Shown here: positions 26,478 to 34,410 of the stretch, one piece after another
Layout of the letters: each line of letters begins with the position of its first letter
How positions within the stretch are numbered: position 1 is the first letter of the stretch
NCBI RefSeq assembly: GCF_000934605.2
Contig: NZ_CP010897.2
Coordinates: 1,240,001-1,304,000 of the forward strand
Direction of reading: 5' to 3'
Source of the DNA: Pandoraea vervacti
GTDB taxonomy: Bacteria > Pseudomonadota > Gammaproteobacteria > Burkholderiales > Burkholderiaceae
Length of the DNA: 64,000 bases
The notes under the pieces: model-generated
What the model saw: only the letters and a program-made list of their open reading frames with translations
Told to the model about the DNA's origin: nothing
The model's database searches: none
Program-made: the position numbers and the translations under genes

Positions 26478-27590
26478 TCAGTTGGCGGCGGTCTTGGAAG
26501 CGTCCTTGTGCCACGTGAACACCACGAACTTGAACGACTTCAGATCGCCGGCTGCGTCATACGCAACCTTGCCGATCGGCGTGTCGAACGTGTTGGCGTG
26601 GAGATACTTGGCAACCTTTTCCGAGTCCGTGCTCTTCGCGCCGGCAATGCTGTCGGCGATCAGCTTGACACCGGTGTAAGCCGGCATCTGGAACGGGCCG
26701 TTCGGGTCACGCTTGGCGTCGGCGAAAGCCTTCACCAGTTTGGCGTTGGCCGGGTCCGCGGCGAAGTCGGCCGGCAGCGTCACGAGCATGCCTTCCGATG
26801 CCGGACCGGCGATGGCCGTCACGTCCTTGTTGCCCACGCCTTCCGGTCCCATGAACGTGGCCTTCACGCCTTGCTCACGCGCCTGACGCAGCAGCAGACC
26901 CATTTCCGGGTGGTAGCCGCCGAAGTAGACGAAGTCCACGCCTTGCGACTTGAGCTTGGTGATGACCGCCGAGTAGTCCGAGTCGCCGGCGTTGATACCT
27001 TCGAACAGCACGACCGGCACCTTGGCGGCGTCCAGGTCCTTCTTCACCGAAGTGGCGATGCCCTGACCGTACGACTGCTTGTCGTGCAGCACGGCGACCT
27101 TCTTCGGCTTGACCTTGTTGATGATGTACTGAGCGGCTGCCGGACCTTGCTGGTCGTCACGGCCGATCGTACGGAAGATGAAGTGGCGCTTCTTGCCCTC
27201 GGTCAGCTGCGGTGCCGTGGCCGACGGCGTGATCATCACGACGCCTTCGTTTTCGTAGATGTCCGATGCCGGGATGGTCGAGCCCGAGCACACGTGACCG
27301 ATCACATACTTGATCTTCTGGCTGACGATCTTGTTGGCGACGGCGACAGCCTGCTTCGGCTCGCATGCGTCGTCCATGAACACGGCTTCGAGCTTGTTGC
27401 CGTTGGCGCCGCCGGCGGCGTTGACCTGTTCGATCGCGGTCAGCGCACCGGCCTTGACCATGTCGCCGTATTGAGCAACCGAGCCGCTGAACGGGCCGGC
27501 GATGGCGATCTTGACGGTCTCGGCGTTGGCGGCCGTTCCGAGGAGGGCGAGAGCAGCGGCGACGAACAGGGATTTGTGACGGAACTGCAT
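26478..27590 (-). CDS. livK: Branched-chain amino acid binding protein LivK
   Basis: A 370-residue periplasmic binding protein with a signal peptide (1-23, cleavage after AANA). Type I fold marks are VKIAIAGPFSGSVAQYGDMV, the Cys pair seen in Leu/Ile/Val-binding proteins (DDACEPKQ and GHVCSGSTIPAS), and ATAPQLT. It captures branched-chain or related amino acids for LivHMGF. AAGGAG lies nine bases before the chosen ATG; the ATG three codons earlier abuts that site and is less likely. Confidence 0.95.
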   Translation of the reverse strand: MQFRHKSLFVAAALALLGTAANAETVKIAIAGPFSGSVAQYGDMVKAGALTAIEQVNAAGGANGNKLEAVFMDDACEPKQAVAVANKIVSQKIKYVIGHVCSGSTIPASDIYENEGVVMITPSATAPQLTEGKKRHFIFRTIGRDDQQGPAAAQYIINKVKPKKVAVLHDKQSYGQGIATSVKKDLDAAKVPVVLFEGINAGDSDYSAVITKLKSQGVDFVYFGGYHPEMGLLLRQAREQGVKATFMGPEGVGNKDVTAIAGPASEGMLVTLPADFAADPANAKLVKAFADAKRDPNGPFQMPAYTGVKLIADSIAGAKSTDSEKVAKYLHANTFDTPIGKVAYDAAGDLKSFKFVVFTWHKDASKTAAN

Positions 27591-28004
27591 TGTGGACATC
27601 TCCTTGATTTGTATTTTTTGACTACCCGGGCATGCGGTGGTCTTGATCGACTGCTGAACCTGGTCGGTATTGGATCATTCTGCCGTTGGTGGCTCGAACG
27701 ATGCGCCATAGTAGCGTAATACGCACCCCAATAGAAACAGCTATCCTGATCCCCTTCGAAACCCGCGTGGATAAAGGATTTCAAAAGGGTCAAAAGAAGA
27801 AAATAAGAGTCGTCACAGCAATGCTCCGTAGTACTACGCAGATCAAAGCGGCGATGAACGTGCGTGAAATCGGCAAATCGGGGTCACGTTGATGTTCGTC
27901 GCCAGATCGCGCATCAGGACATTTTGGATACAATCCGGCGCGAATTGAAATCCAATTCCGAAGTTTTGCATTCAGCCGCCGGGTTCGTTCCCCACGGCGG
28001 CGGC
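27591..28004. other. Intergenic region upstream of livK
   Basis: This 414-bp region lies between the livK start and the LysR-type stop; both genes are on the minus strand. It should contain the liv operon promoter, but I cannot pick one confidently. The notable element is a perfect 12-bp palindrome, CGTAGTACTACG (27827-27838), in an AT-richer stretch. No gene is supported. Confidence 0.45.
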
Positions 28005-28910
28005 TTACATCGGCAAGGTGTGCCGATGATTGCGCGACTGTCGCATCAACGCGAGAAACGCGGCCAGAATCGGTGAGTCGTCGTCGCGCCGGTACATGCA
28101 ATTGAGCTCGATCGAGCGCAGACGCTTCGATTTCAGCGGGCGATACACCACGCCGGGCAGGCGCAGATTCGCTGCCGACTCGGTGGTCACACAAACCCCG
28201 AAGCGGCTGGCCACCAGCGCAATCGACGTCACCACGTCCTCCACCTCCTGCTCCACGCGCAACGTGACGCCTTCCGCGCGAAAGGCGGCTGTCACTTCCT
28301 CGGCAAGGCCCGGCACCGGCGCGTTCGGATAGAGAATCATCCGCTCGTTCTCGAGATCGGCGAGCGTGAGCGAGGCGCGCTTGCACAGCGGATGCCCTTC
28401 GTAGAGCGCGACGAGAAACGGTTCGCGATGAATCCAGTCGACGACGAGGTCCGGTTCGTCGGGAATCAGACGGTTAAAACCGATGGCGATGCGTCGTTCG
28501 CGCAACGCGGCAATCTGTTCCGTCTTGGAGAGATTGTGCAGGCCGATCTTGACTTCGGGGCGCTCGGTATGAAAGCCCGCCAGCAGGCGCGGAATGACAT
28601 TGAGAATGCCCGAACTGAAAATACCCACGTCGAGCCGCCCGATGTATCCCTGGCCGGCAAGCCTCGTCTGCTCCTCGGCCCGGCGCGCGAGCGACAGGAT
28701 GTTCGGCACCTCGGCAAGCAGCGTATGTCCCGCAGCGGTGAGCGTGGTCCCCTTGGGCGTGCGCACAAACAGCGGCGTGCCCAACTGTGCTTCGAGGGCG
28801 TGGATGTGACGGGTGAGCGGGGGCTGCGCCATGTTCAGCCGCTCGGCGGCGCGGCCGAAATGGCCTTCCTGCGCAACGGCGAGGAAGTAACGCATTTGCT
28901 TGATATCCAT
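28005..28910 (-). CDS. LysR-type transcriptional regulator
   Basis: A 301-residue LysR regulator. The N-terminal winged helix (about 1-65) reads MRYFLAVAQEGHFGRAAERL, then MAQPPLTRHIHALE. A type II periplasmic-fold effector domain (about 90-295) resembles the CatR/BenM group that senses aromatic-pathway intermediates. It stands divergent from the tautomerase-hydratase-decarboxylase genes with 166 bases between, the standard layout for a LysR activator and its target. AGGAC lies just before the ATG. The inducer is unknown. Confidence 0.92.
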   Translation of the reverse strand: MDIKQMRYFLAVAQEGHFGRAAERLNMAQPPLTRHIHALEAQLGTPLFVRTPKGTTLTAAGHTLLAEVPNILSLARRAEEQTRLAGQGYIGRLDVGIFSSGILNVIPRLLAGFHTERPEVKIGLHNLSKTEQIAALRERRIAIGFNRLIPDEPDLVVDWIHREPFLVALYEGHPLCKRASLTLADLENERMILYPNAPVPGLAEEVTAAFRAEGVTLRVEQEVEDVVTSIALVASRFGVCVTTESAANLRLPGVVYRPLKSKRLRSIELNCMYRRDDDSPILAAFLALMRQSRNHRHTLPM

Positions 28911-28952
28911 GTGTCGTCCTGGGCATTCGTTGCCTTGCCCGATGGCGGGCCT

Positions 28953-28969
28953 GATACCGAAATAGTATC
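28953..28969. promoter_or_regulatory. LysR box in the divergent promoter
   Basis: GATAC and GTATC flank seven bases (28953-28969), giving the T-N11-A pattern (T28955 to A28967). An overlapping dyad CCGA/TCGG and a second GGTAT/GGTATC element lie toward the tautomerase gene. This fits recognition and activation sites for the adjacent LysR regulator. Confidence 0.6.
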
Positions 28970-29076
28970 GGAATCTCGGAAATTGGTATTGGACGGTATC
29001 TTGTTGCGCGCGCATCATGGGCGCACGAAGATTTCAGCACTCGTACTCGTTTGGGCATTTTTCAGGGGATACCAAC

Positions 29077-29286
29077 ATGCCGATCGTACATATCAATCTG
29101 GTGGAAGGTCGCGACGACGCCACCGTGAAAGCCTGTGTGAAGGCGGTCGCGCGCACGGTGCACGAGACCCTCGGCGCACCGCTCGAATCGATTCGCGTTT
29201 TCGCCACGCAGGTCCCGGCCGCGCACTGGGCCGTGGGCGAGCGCACCAAGGACGAGCCGGCCGCGCCGGTCAAGGCAGGCGTGTGA
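29077..29286 (+). CDS. 4-oxalocrotonate tautomerase family protein
   Basis: A 69-residue tautomerase. Pro1 (after Met removal) is the catalytic base of the family, and the protein opens MPIVHINLVEGRDD. Arg residues near 12 and 40 (ESIRVFATQVPAAHW) suit carboxylate binding. 4-OT enzymes ketonise 2-hydroxymuconate in meta-cleavage pathways. It is slightly longer than the classic 62 residues. Its stop overlaps the next start (TGATG), so it is coupled to the hydratase. Confidence 0.9.
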   Translation: MPIVHINLVEGRDDATVKACVKAVARTVHETLGAPLESIRVFATQVPAAHWAVGERTKDEPAAPVKAGV

Positions 29287-30116
29287 TGAGCACCACGACA
29301 CCTCGCGACGCCGCAACGCAGGCGCGTCTGCAACAGGCCGCCGACGCGCTGCTCGAAGCCGAACGCTCGCACCGCTTCATCGCCCCGCTGCGCGAGACGT
29401 TCGCGCCACTGACCATCGACGACGCCTACGCGATTCAGCGCATCAACACCGAGCGGCGTCTGGCGGCCGGACGCCGCATCGTGGGCTGCAAGATCGGCCT
29501 GACCTCGGTTGCCGTGCAGAAGCAGCTCGGCGTCGACCAGCCCGACTTCGGCATGCTTTTCGACGACATGGGCTACGGCGATGGAGAACCGATTCCGGCG
29601 TCGATCCTCACGCAACCGAAGATCGAAGCCGAGATTGCCTTCGTGTTCGGCCGCGATCTGAACGTCGATAATCCGGGACAACTGGATGTGCTTGGCGCCA
29701 TCGAATACGCGCTGCCCGCGCTGGAAATCGTCGGCAGCCGCGTGGCCGACTGGAACATTCGCATTACCGACACGATTGCCGATAACGCATCGTCGTCCGC
29801 TTATGTGCTCGGCAATACGCCGAAAAAACTCTCCGAGTTCGACGTGCGCATGTGCGGCATGGTGCTGGAGCGTCGTGGCGAGCCGGTGTCGGTGGGCGCG
29901 GGCGCCGCCTGCCTGGGCAGCCCGATCAACGCCGTCGTGTGGCTTGCCCGCACCATGGCTGCCGTGGGCACGCCGCTCAAGGCGGGCGATCTGGTGCTCT
30001 CCGGTGCGCTCGGCCCGATGGCCGCCGTGACCCCGGGCGACATCTTCGAGACACGCATCAACGGCCTGGGCTCGGTCCGCGCCGTCTTTGAACCTGCCAG
30101 CGAGGCTGCACGATGA
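29286..30116 (+). CDS. 2-keto-4-pentenoate hydratase (MhpD/DmpE family)
   Basis: A 276-residue member of the hydratase/decarboxylase family, closest in motif pattern to the hydratases: GCKIGLTSVAVQKQLGVDQPDFG, then QPKIEAEIAFVFGRDL, IADNASSSAYVLG and GAGAACLGSPINAVVWLA. It should hydrate 2-hydroxypenta-2,4-dienoate to 4-hydroxy-2-oxovalerate using a divalent metal. It is coupled by overlaps to the tautomerase upstream and the decarboxylase downstream (ATGA). In the classic pathway the decarboxylase and hydratase form a complex, which fits this pairing. Confidence 0.88.
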   Translation: MSTTTPRDAATQARLQQAADALLEAERSHRFIAPLRETFAPLTIDDAYAIQRINTERRLAAGRRIVGCKIGLTSVAVQKQLGVDQPDFGMLFDDMGYGDGEPIPASILTQPKIEAEIAFVFGRDLNVDNPGQLDVLGAIEYALPALEIVGSRVADWNIRITDTIADNASSSAYVLGNTPKKLSEFDVRMCGMVLERRGEPVSVGAGAACLGSPINAVVWLARTMAAVGTPLKAGDLVLSGALGPMAAVTPGDIFETRINGLGSVRAVFEPASEAAR

Positions 30117-30874
30117 GCCACATTCACGATTACGCCAAGCTGCTGGATGACGCAGCCCACTTTGCCCACGAAGTCGAACAGTTCGATACCGACAACCGGT
30201 TGTCGCTCGATGACGCCTACGCCATTCAGGCCGCCTCGCTCGCGCGCCGCGCCGAACGTGGCGAGACCCGAGTCGGCGTGAAGATGGGCTTCACGAGTCG
30301 CGCCAAGATGATTCAGATGGGACTCTCGGACGTGATCTGGGGCCGTCTGACCTCGGGGATGCAGGTCGAGGAGGGGACGTCCATCGATTTCAAGCGTTAC
30401 GTGCATCCGCGTGTCGAGCCGGAGATCGCCTTCATTCTGAAAAAGCCGCTCGAAGGCAACGTGACGGGACCGCAGGCGCTCGCGGCGGTCGAGGCGATCG
30501 CACCGGCCATCGAGATCATCGATTCGCGTTACAAGGACTTCAAGTTCACGCTGCCGGAAGTGATTGCCGACAACGCATCGTCCAGCGGTTTTGTGATCGG
30601 CGCGTGGCATGACCCGCACGTCGACTTCTCGAATCTCGGGCTGGCGATGTCGATCAACGGCCGCACCGTGCAAGTCGGGTCGACGGCGGCGCTGCTGGGG
30701 CATCCGCTGCGCTCGCTGGTGGCGGCGGCGCGTCTGTCGGCCGCCGCTGGCGAGCCGTTGCAGGCGGGCTGGATCGTGATGGCCGGTGGCGCCACGCCGG
30801 CCGAATACATTCAGCCGGGCCAGTACGTGTCGGTCGAAATGGAGTCGCTCGGCCGCGTGGGCTTCCACGTGTGA
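30113..30874 (+). CDS. 4-oxalocrotonate decarboxylase (DmpH/NahK family)
   Basis: A 253-residue paralog of the preceding hydratase, with the decarboxylase-type features VGVKMGFTSRAKMIQMG, then MQVEEGTSIDFKRYVHPRVE, EIIDSRYKDFKF and QVGSTAALLGHPLRSL. It should remove CO2 from 2-oxo-3-hexenedioate to give the substrate of the hydratase. The dioxygenase, semialdehyde dehydrogenase and aldolase of a full meta-cleavage route are not nearby. This three-gene unit therefore supplies only the middle steps and must work with distant genes. Confidence 0.88.
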   Translation: MSHIHDYAKLLDDAAHFAHEVEQFDTDNRLSLDDAYAIQAASLARRAERGETRVGVKMGFTSRAKMIQMGLSDVIWGRLTSGMQVEEGTSIDFKRYVHPRVEPEIAFILKKPLEGNVTGPQALAAVEAIAPAIEIIDSRYKDFKFTLPEVIADNASSSGFVIGAWHDPHVDFSNLGLAMSINGRTVQVGSTAALLGHPLRSLVAAARLSAAAGEPLQAGWIVMAGGATPAEYIQPGQYVSVEMESLGRVGFHV

Positions 30875-30910
30875 GCGGCGTACGGACGGCGAGCGTTTGC
30901 CGTCCGGACA

Positions 30911-30957
30911 ACGACAACGGGGGCACCGTCAGTCGCGGCGCCCCCGTTGTCGTTTTG
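30911..30957 (+). terminator. Terminator of the tautomerase-hydratase-decarboxylase operon
   Basis: A 15-bp stem (30911-30925 with 30941-30955, core ACAACGGGGGC) leads into a TTTT run 37 bases after the decarboxylase stop. Confidence 0.88.
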
Positions 30958-30993
30958 ACGATGGCTTGCCCGTCGCGCTCAATAGCTCAGTAG

Positions 30994-31030
30994 CTCGGCA
31001 ACTCGGCAACTCGGCAACTCGGCAACTCGG
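30994..31030. repeat. Octanucleotide tandem repeat (CTCGGCAA)
   Basis: Four full copies of CTCGGCAA and a partial fifth lie in the gap between the decarboxylase terminator and the 3' end of ribD. Copies are identical, which suggests recent slippage. No gene or promoter is apparent there. Confidence 0.85.
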
Positions 31031-31084
31031 CGGCGCAATCGCGCGGCGCGAATATTCCCACGCGGTCGCAATCTCCGCGCAATC

Positions 31085-32179
31085 TCAGCGCTTCACGCGA
31101 GCGATGACGCGAAGATCCGCTTCGATCAGGCGCACGTCGGTGAACGCAAGTGCGAGGGTGTCGTCGAGCGAAGTCAGCGCAGGCAGGTTGAACATGCCCT
31201 GTGCGTCGCCGACGATGGACGGGGCAAAGTACGCCAGCATTTCGTCCACACAGCCTTCGCGCAGCATCGAGCCGTTGAGCTTGTAGCCGGCTTCCACGTG
31301 AATTTCGTTGAACTGACGCTCACCGAGCGCGCGCATCAGCCCGGGCAGTTCGACCTTGCCGTGGGCATTGGGCAGATCGAGCACTTCCACGCCTAGGTCG
31401 CGCAGACGCGACGCGCGGGCGGCGTCGCCATTGGCGCAGACCACCAGCGCGTTGCCGTCTGCGAGCACCTTGGCGGTCGGCGAGATGTCCAGATGCGAGT
31501 CGACGACGATACGCAGCGGCTGACGCGTCGTTTCCACTTCGCGTACGGTGAGCGAAGGATCGTCTTCGCGCACGGTGCCGATGCCCGTGAGAATTGCGCA
31601 GGCCCGCGCGCGCCACGCATGACCATCGGCGCGCGCGGCCGGGCCGGTGAGCCACTGGCTCACACCGTTGTGCAGTGCGGTCTTCCCGTCGAGGCTCGCC
31701 GCGACCTTCATGCGCACCCACGGCGTGCCGCGCGTCATGCGGGCGATGAAACCGATATTCATCTCGCGCGCTTCGTTCTCCAGCAAGCCGCAACGAACCT
31801 CGATTCCAGCCTCGCGCAACATGCCCAGACCGCGTCCGGCGACGAGCGGATTCGGATCTTCCATCGCGGCGATCACGCGTTTCACGCCCGCGTCGATGAG
31901 TCCCTTCGCACATGGCGGGGTGCGTCCGTAATGGCTGCACGGCTCCAGCGTCACGTAGGCGGTCGCGCCACGCACCGATTCGCCGCGCGAGCGGGCGTCT
32001 TTCATCGCCTGCACTTCGGCGTGGTCCTGGCCGGCGGGCTGGGTGAAGCCTTCGCCGATGACGCGCCCGTCCTGCACGATCACACAGCCGACGCGAGGGT
32101 TCGGCGTCGTGGTGAACATTGCGCGCTCGGCCAGCGCCAGCGCGCGGCGCATGTAAGCAAAATCCTGTTCGGAAAACAT
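31085..32179 (-). CDS. ribD: Bifunctional riboflavin deaminase/reductase RibD
   Basis: A 364-residue enzyme for steps two and three of riboflavin synthesis. The N-terminal deaminase (about 1-145) has the zinc motif HAE (53-55) with Cys81 and Cys90 in EPCSHYGRTPPC. The C-terminal reductase (about 150-360) has KVAASLDGKTALHNGVSQW and the NADPH-binding HVEAGYKLNGSML region. It stands apart from the ribB-ribH cluster, as is usual in Burkholderiaceae. It ends a run of minus-strand genes. Confidence 0.95.
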   Translation of the reverse strand: MFSEQDFAYMRRALALAERAMFTTTPNPRVGCVIVQDGRVIGEGFTQPAGQDHAEVQAMKDARSRGESVRGATAYVTLEPCSHYGRTPPCAKGLIDAGVKRVIAAMEDPNPLVAGRGLGMLREAGIEVRCGLLENEAREMNIGFIARMTRGTPWVRMKVAASLDGKTALHNGVSQWLTGPAARADGHAWRARACAILTGIGTVREDDPSLTVREVETTRQPLRIVVDSHLDISPTAKVLADGNALVVCANGDAARASRLRDLGVEVLDLPNAHGKVELPGLMRALGERQFNEIHVEAGYKLNGSMLREGCVDEMLAYFAPSIVGDAQGMFNLPALTSLDDTLALAFTDVRLIEADLRVIARVKR

Positions 32180-32193
32180 GAGACGTCGGATCG

Positions 32194-32721
32194 TCAGAGC
32201 ATCAGCGGCCGGTCGGTCAGGGCATTGTCCGGCGCTGCGCCGGCATGGGCCGGCAGGGATTCGCGCGCAATGCCGCGCAGGGTGTTCAGCGCGTCGAGCA
32301 CGCTCTGGACATAGCGTTCGTCACGAAAACCGGCGCTCATCTGCGCGACCACGGCGTCCCATCGGCGCGCGGCCACCAGCGCATTGACCCCCTTGTCGGC
32401 GATCAGCTCGATATCGTGATCGGCAATGTTGATGTACAGCAGTATGCCTGTGCGCTCGCTCGTGTGCGCGACACCCAGTTGATGAAACAGCTGAACGGCG
32501 CGTTGACGGCAGGTTTGCCCACGCCAGACGTTCGCCAGCGGCATGGCCGCTTCGATCACCAGACGGATCTCGCAGCGGTGTTCGCGCTCGGACGCCCGGA
32601 TCGAGCGCTCCAGCGTATCGAGGGCGTTCTCGGGAAACAGCCAGCGGGCATGGGCACGCCACGTGCCGGCGTGTCGCAACCAGCGCGAGATGTCGTGTGG
32701 CCTTTGTTGTCTTTGCGGCAT
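32194..32721 (-). CDS. TPM-domain protein, soluble paralog
   Basis: A 175-residue protein with a TPM (TLP18.3/Psb32/MOLO-1) domain, about 45-150, including CEIRLVIEAA and ERTGILLYINIADHDIELIADKG. It has no signal peptide or membrane helix, so it may be peripheral on the cytoplasmic side. It is the third gene of a lemA-TPM-TPM operon. Two starts are possible. ATG 32721 has AAGGA at seven bases. ATG 32751 overlaps the upstream stop region. I prefer the former. The family is linked to membrane repair and phosphatase-like activity in other organisms, but the role here is unknown. Confidence 0.8.
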   Translation of the reverse strand: MPQRQQRPHDISRWLRHAGTWRAHARWLFPENALDTLERSIRASEREHRCEIRLVIEAAMPLANVWRGQTCRQRAVQLFHQLGVAHTSERTGILLYINIADHDIELIADKGVNALVAARRWDAVVAQMSAGFRDERYVQSVLDALNTLRGIARESLPAHAGAAPDNALTDRPLML

Positions 32722-32756
32722 CGCGATGTCCTTCTCGTGTGCTGTGGTCATGGTGC

Positions 32757-33662
32757 TCACCAATTTCCCGACGAGCCGCCGCCGTCGAATCCACCGCCGC
32801 CACCGCCGCCGAAACCACCACCGCCGCCGAAACCACCACCGCCGCCGAAGCCGCCGCCCCCGTCGTTACGTCCCCATCCCCCGCCGAGACCGCCGCCGAT
32901 GCCACCGCCAATGCCGCCCCAGCCACCGGGGCCGATGCGTCCGCGCTGCCCGGTGAGCACCCGCGAGCGAGGGTCGTTGGGATCCGCGCCCGGGAGTCCG
33001 GCGCCCCGGAACCGCCTGCGGCTCTCCATGAGCACCACCATCGCAATGATGAAGACGATAAAGAGCAGCGGCAGGAAATCGGACAGATCGGAATGCGGCG
33101 CGCGCGTGGAGGGAAGGTTCGGTGCGGGCAGTGCTTCGTTGTTCATGGCCGCCTGTACGGCGGCCACCCCGGCGGCCAGTCCGCCGAAGAAGTCGCCCTG
33201 GCGGAAGTACGGGGCCATGACATCGCGCAGGATACGCCCGGAGATGGCGTCGGTGAGCGAGCCTTGTACGCCGCGACCGACTTCGATGCGCATCTTGCGC
33301 AGGTCGTTCGGATTGTCCTTCGCGATGAGCAGGATCACGCCGTCATCGATTCCCTTGCGCCCGGCTTTCCATGCGTCGGCCACGCGGATGCTGTACTGAT
33401 CGATGGTCTCGGGCGCCGTGCTCGGCAGCATCAGAATGAAGATCTGACTACCGCGCTGCTGTTCATACTGCGCGAGCTGGTTTTCCAGGGCGCCGCGCTG
33501 CTCAGGCGTGAGCGTGCCGGTCAGATCGGTCACGCGTGCGCTGAGTGCGGGCACAGCGACCAGCGCATCGGCGCTGGCCGGCAGCGCCAGCCAGCACAGA
33601 CTCGCCAGCGCAAGCGCCCACAGGGTCCACAGCAAACGCTTCGGCTGGAGGAAAGCCGCCAT
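32757..33662 (-). CDS. TPM-domain membrane protein with Gly-rich tail (YgcG-like)
   Basis: A 301-residue envelope protein: signal peptide (1-31), periplasmic TPM domain (about 40-175, with VTDLTGTLTPEQRGALENQL and DDGVILLIAKD), one membrane helix (about 203-221), and a C-terminal Gly-rich tail of about 60 residues built from GGGGFG-type repeats. It matches the YgcG family, which almost always sits next to lemA, as here. The two-base-unit Gly repeats make the 3' end prone to length change. The function is probably in membrane stress. Confidence 0.88.
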   Translation of the reverse strand: MAAFLQPKRLLWTLWALALASLCWLALPASADALVAVPALSARVTDLTGTLTPEQRGALENQLAQYEQQRGSQIFILMLPSTAPETIDQYSIRVADAWKAGRKGIDDGVILLIAKDNPNDLRKMRIEVGRGVQGSLTDAISGRILRDVMAPYFRQGDFFGGLAAGVAAVQAAMNNEALPAPNLPSTRAPHSDLSDFLPLLFIVFIIAMVVLMESRRRFRGAGLPGADPNDPRSRVLTGQRGRIGPGGWGGIGGGIGGGLGGGWGRNDGGGGFGGGGGFGGGGGFGGGGGGGFDGGGSSGNW

Positions 33663-33672
33663 CGCGGGGTCC

Positions 33673-34287
33673 TCAGAACTTGACGGCCGGGGCCGTGGAG
33701 ATAGCCTTTTCGTTCTCCACCGTGAAATTCGGTTTGGTGGCGTAGCCGAACACCTTCGCCGTCAGATTGTTGGGGAACTGACGCACGTACACGTTGTAGT
33801 CCTGCACCGCCTGAATGTAGCGGTTGCGTGCCACCGTAATGCGGTTTTCCGTGCCTTCGAGCTGCGATTGCAGGTCCCGGAACAGCCCGTCAGCCTTCAG
33901 GTTCGGGTAGTTCTCCGAGACGGCCATCAAGCGCGACAGCGCACCGGAGAGCTCGCCCTGCGCCTGCTGGAAACGCTTGAACGCTTCCGGATCGTTGAGC
34001 GTCTCCGGCGTGACCGTAATGCTCGTCGCCTTGGCGCGCGCATTGATGACTTCCGTGAGCGTGGCTTGCTCGTGAGACGCATAGCCCTTCACGGTATTGA
34101 CCAGATTCGGCACCAGGTCGGCGCGTCGCTGGTACTGGTTCACGACTTCGCTCCAGGACGCCTTGACCGCTTCGTCCTTGACCTGAATTTCGTTGTATCC
34201 GCAGGCGGACAGCAACGACGCGAGCAGTCCCAGCGCAAGCCAGCGCAGGAACGATTGGCGGAGCTTGATCGGCAGCAACGTCTGCAT
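33673..34287 (-). CDS. lemA: LemA family lipoprotein
   Basis: A 204-residue LemA protein. Its N-terminal signal ends in a lipobox (LLASLLSAC, Cys at about 29), so it is probably lipidated. It has the family core NEIQVKDEAVKASWSEVVNQ, then YQRRADLVPNLVNTVKGYA, and the terminal VRQFPNNLTAKVFGYATKPNF. It is a long helical bundle of unknown function that recurs with TPM/YgcG proteins; the ygcG gene begins ten bases downstream. AAGGGGAAA precedes the ATG. Frames extending to 34410 are unsupported. Confidence 0.92.
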   Translation of the reverse strand: MQTLLPIKLRQSFLRWLALGLLASLLSACGYNEIQVKDEAVKASWSEVVNQYQRRADLVPNLVNTVKGYASHEQATLTEVINARAKATSITVTPETLNDPEAFKRFQQAQGELSGALSRLMAVSENYPNLKADGLFRDLQSQLEGTENRITVARNRYIQAVQDYNVYVRQFPNNLTAKVFGYATKPNFTVENEKAISTAPAVKF

Positions 34288-34410
34288 GATGTTTCCCCTT
34301 GTTATGGCCGGGCCGGTGTCGGACCGGTCCGGCAATTCCGGCAATTTCAACGAATTCGCAATGTGTGGCACGCGCCACGCAGCCCATGGTAGATGGGTGC
34401 CGCAGGGCAC

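Noticed and set aside
28392..30116. A single 574-residue protein ending with the hydratase
   Set aside because: The first 298 residues lie over the LysR gene and the tautomerase in another frame; the hydratase has its own ATG at 29286, coupled to the tautomerase stop.
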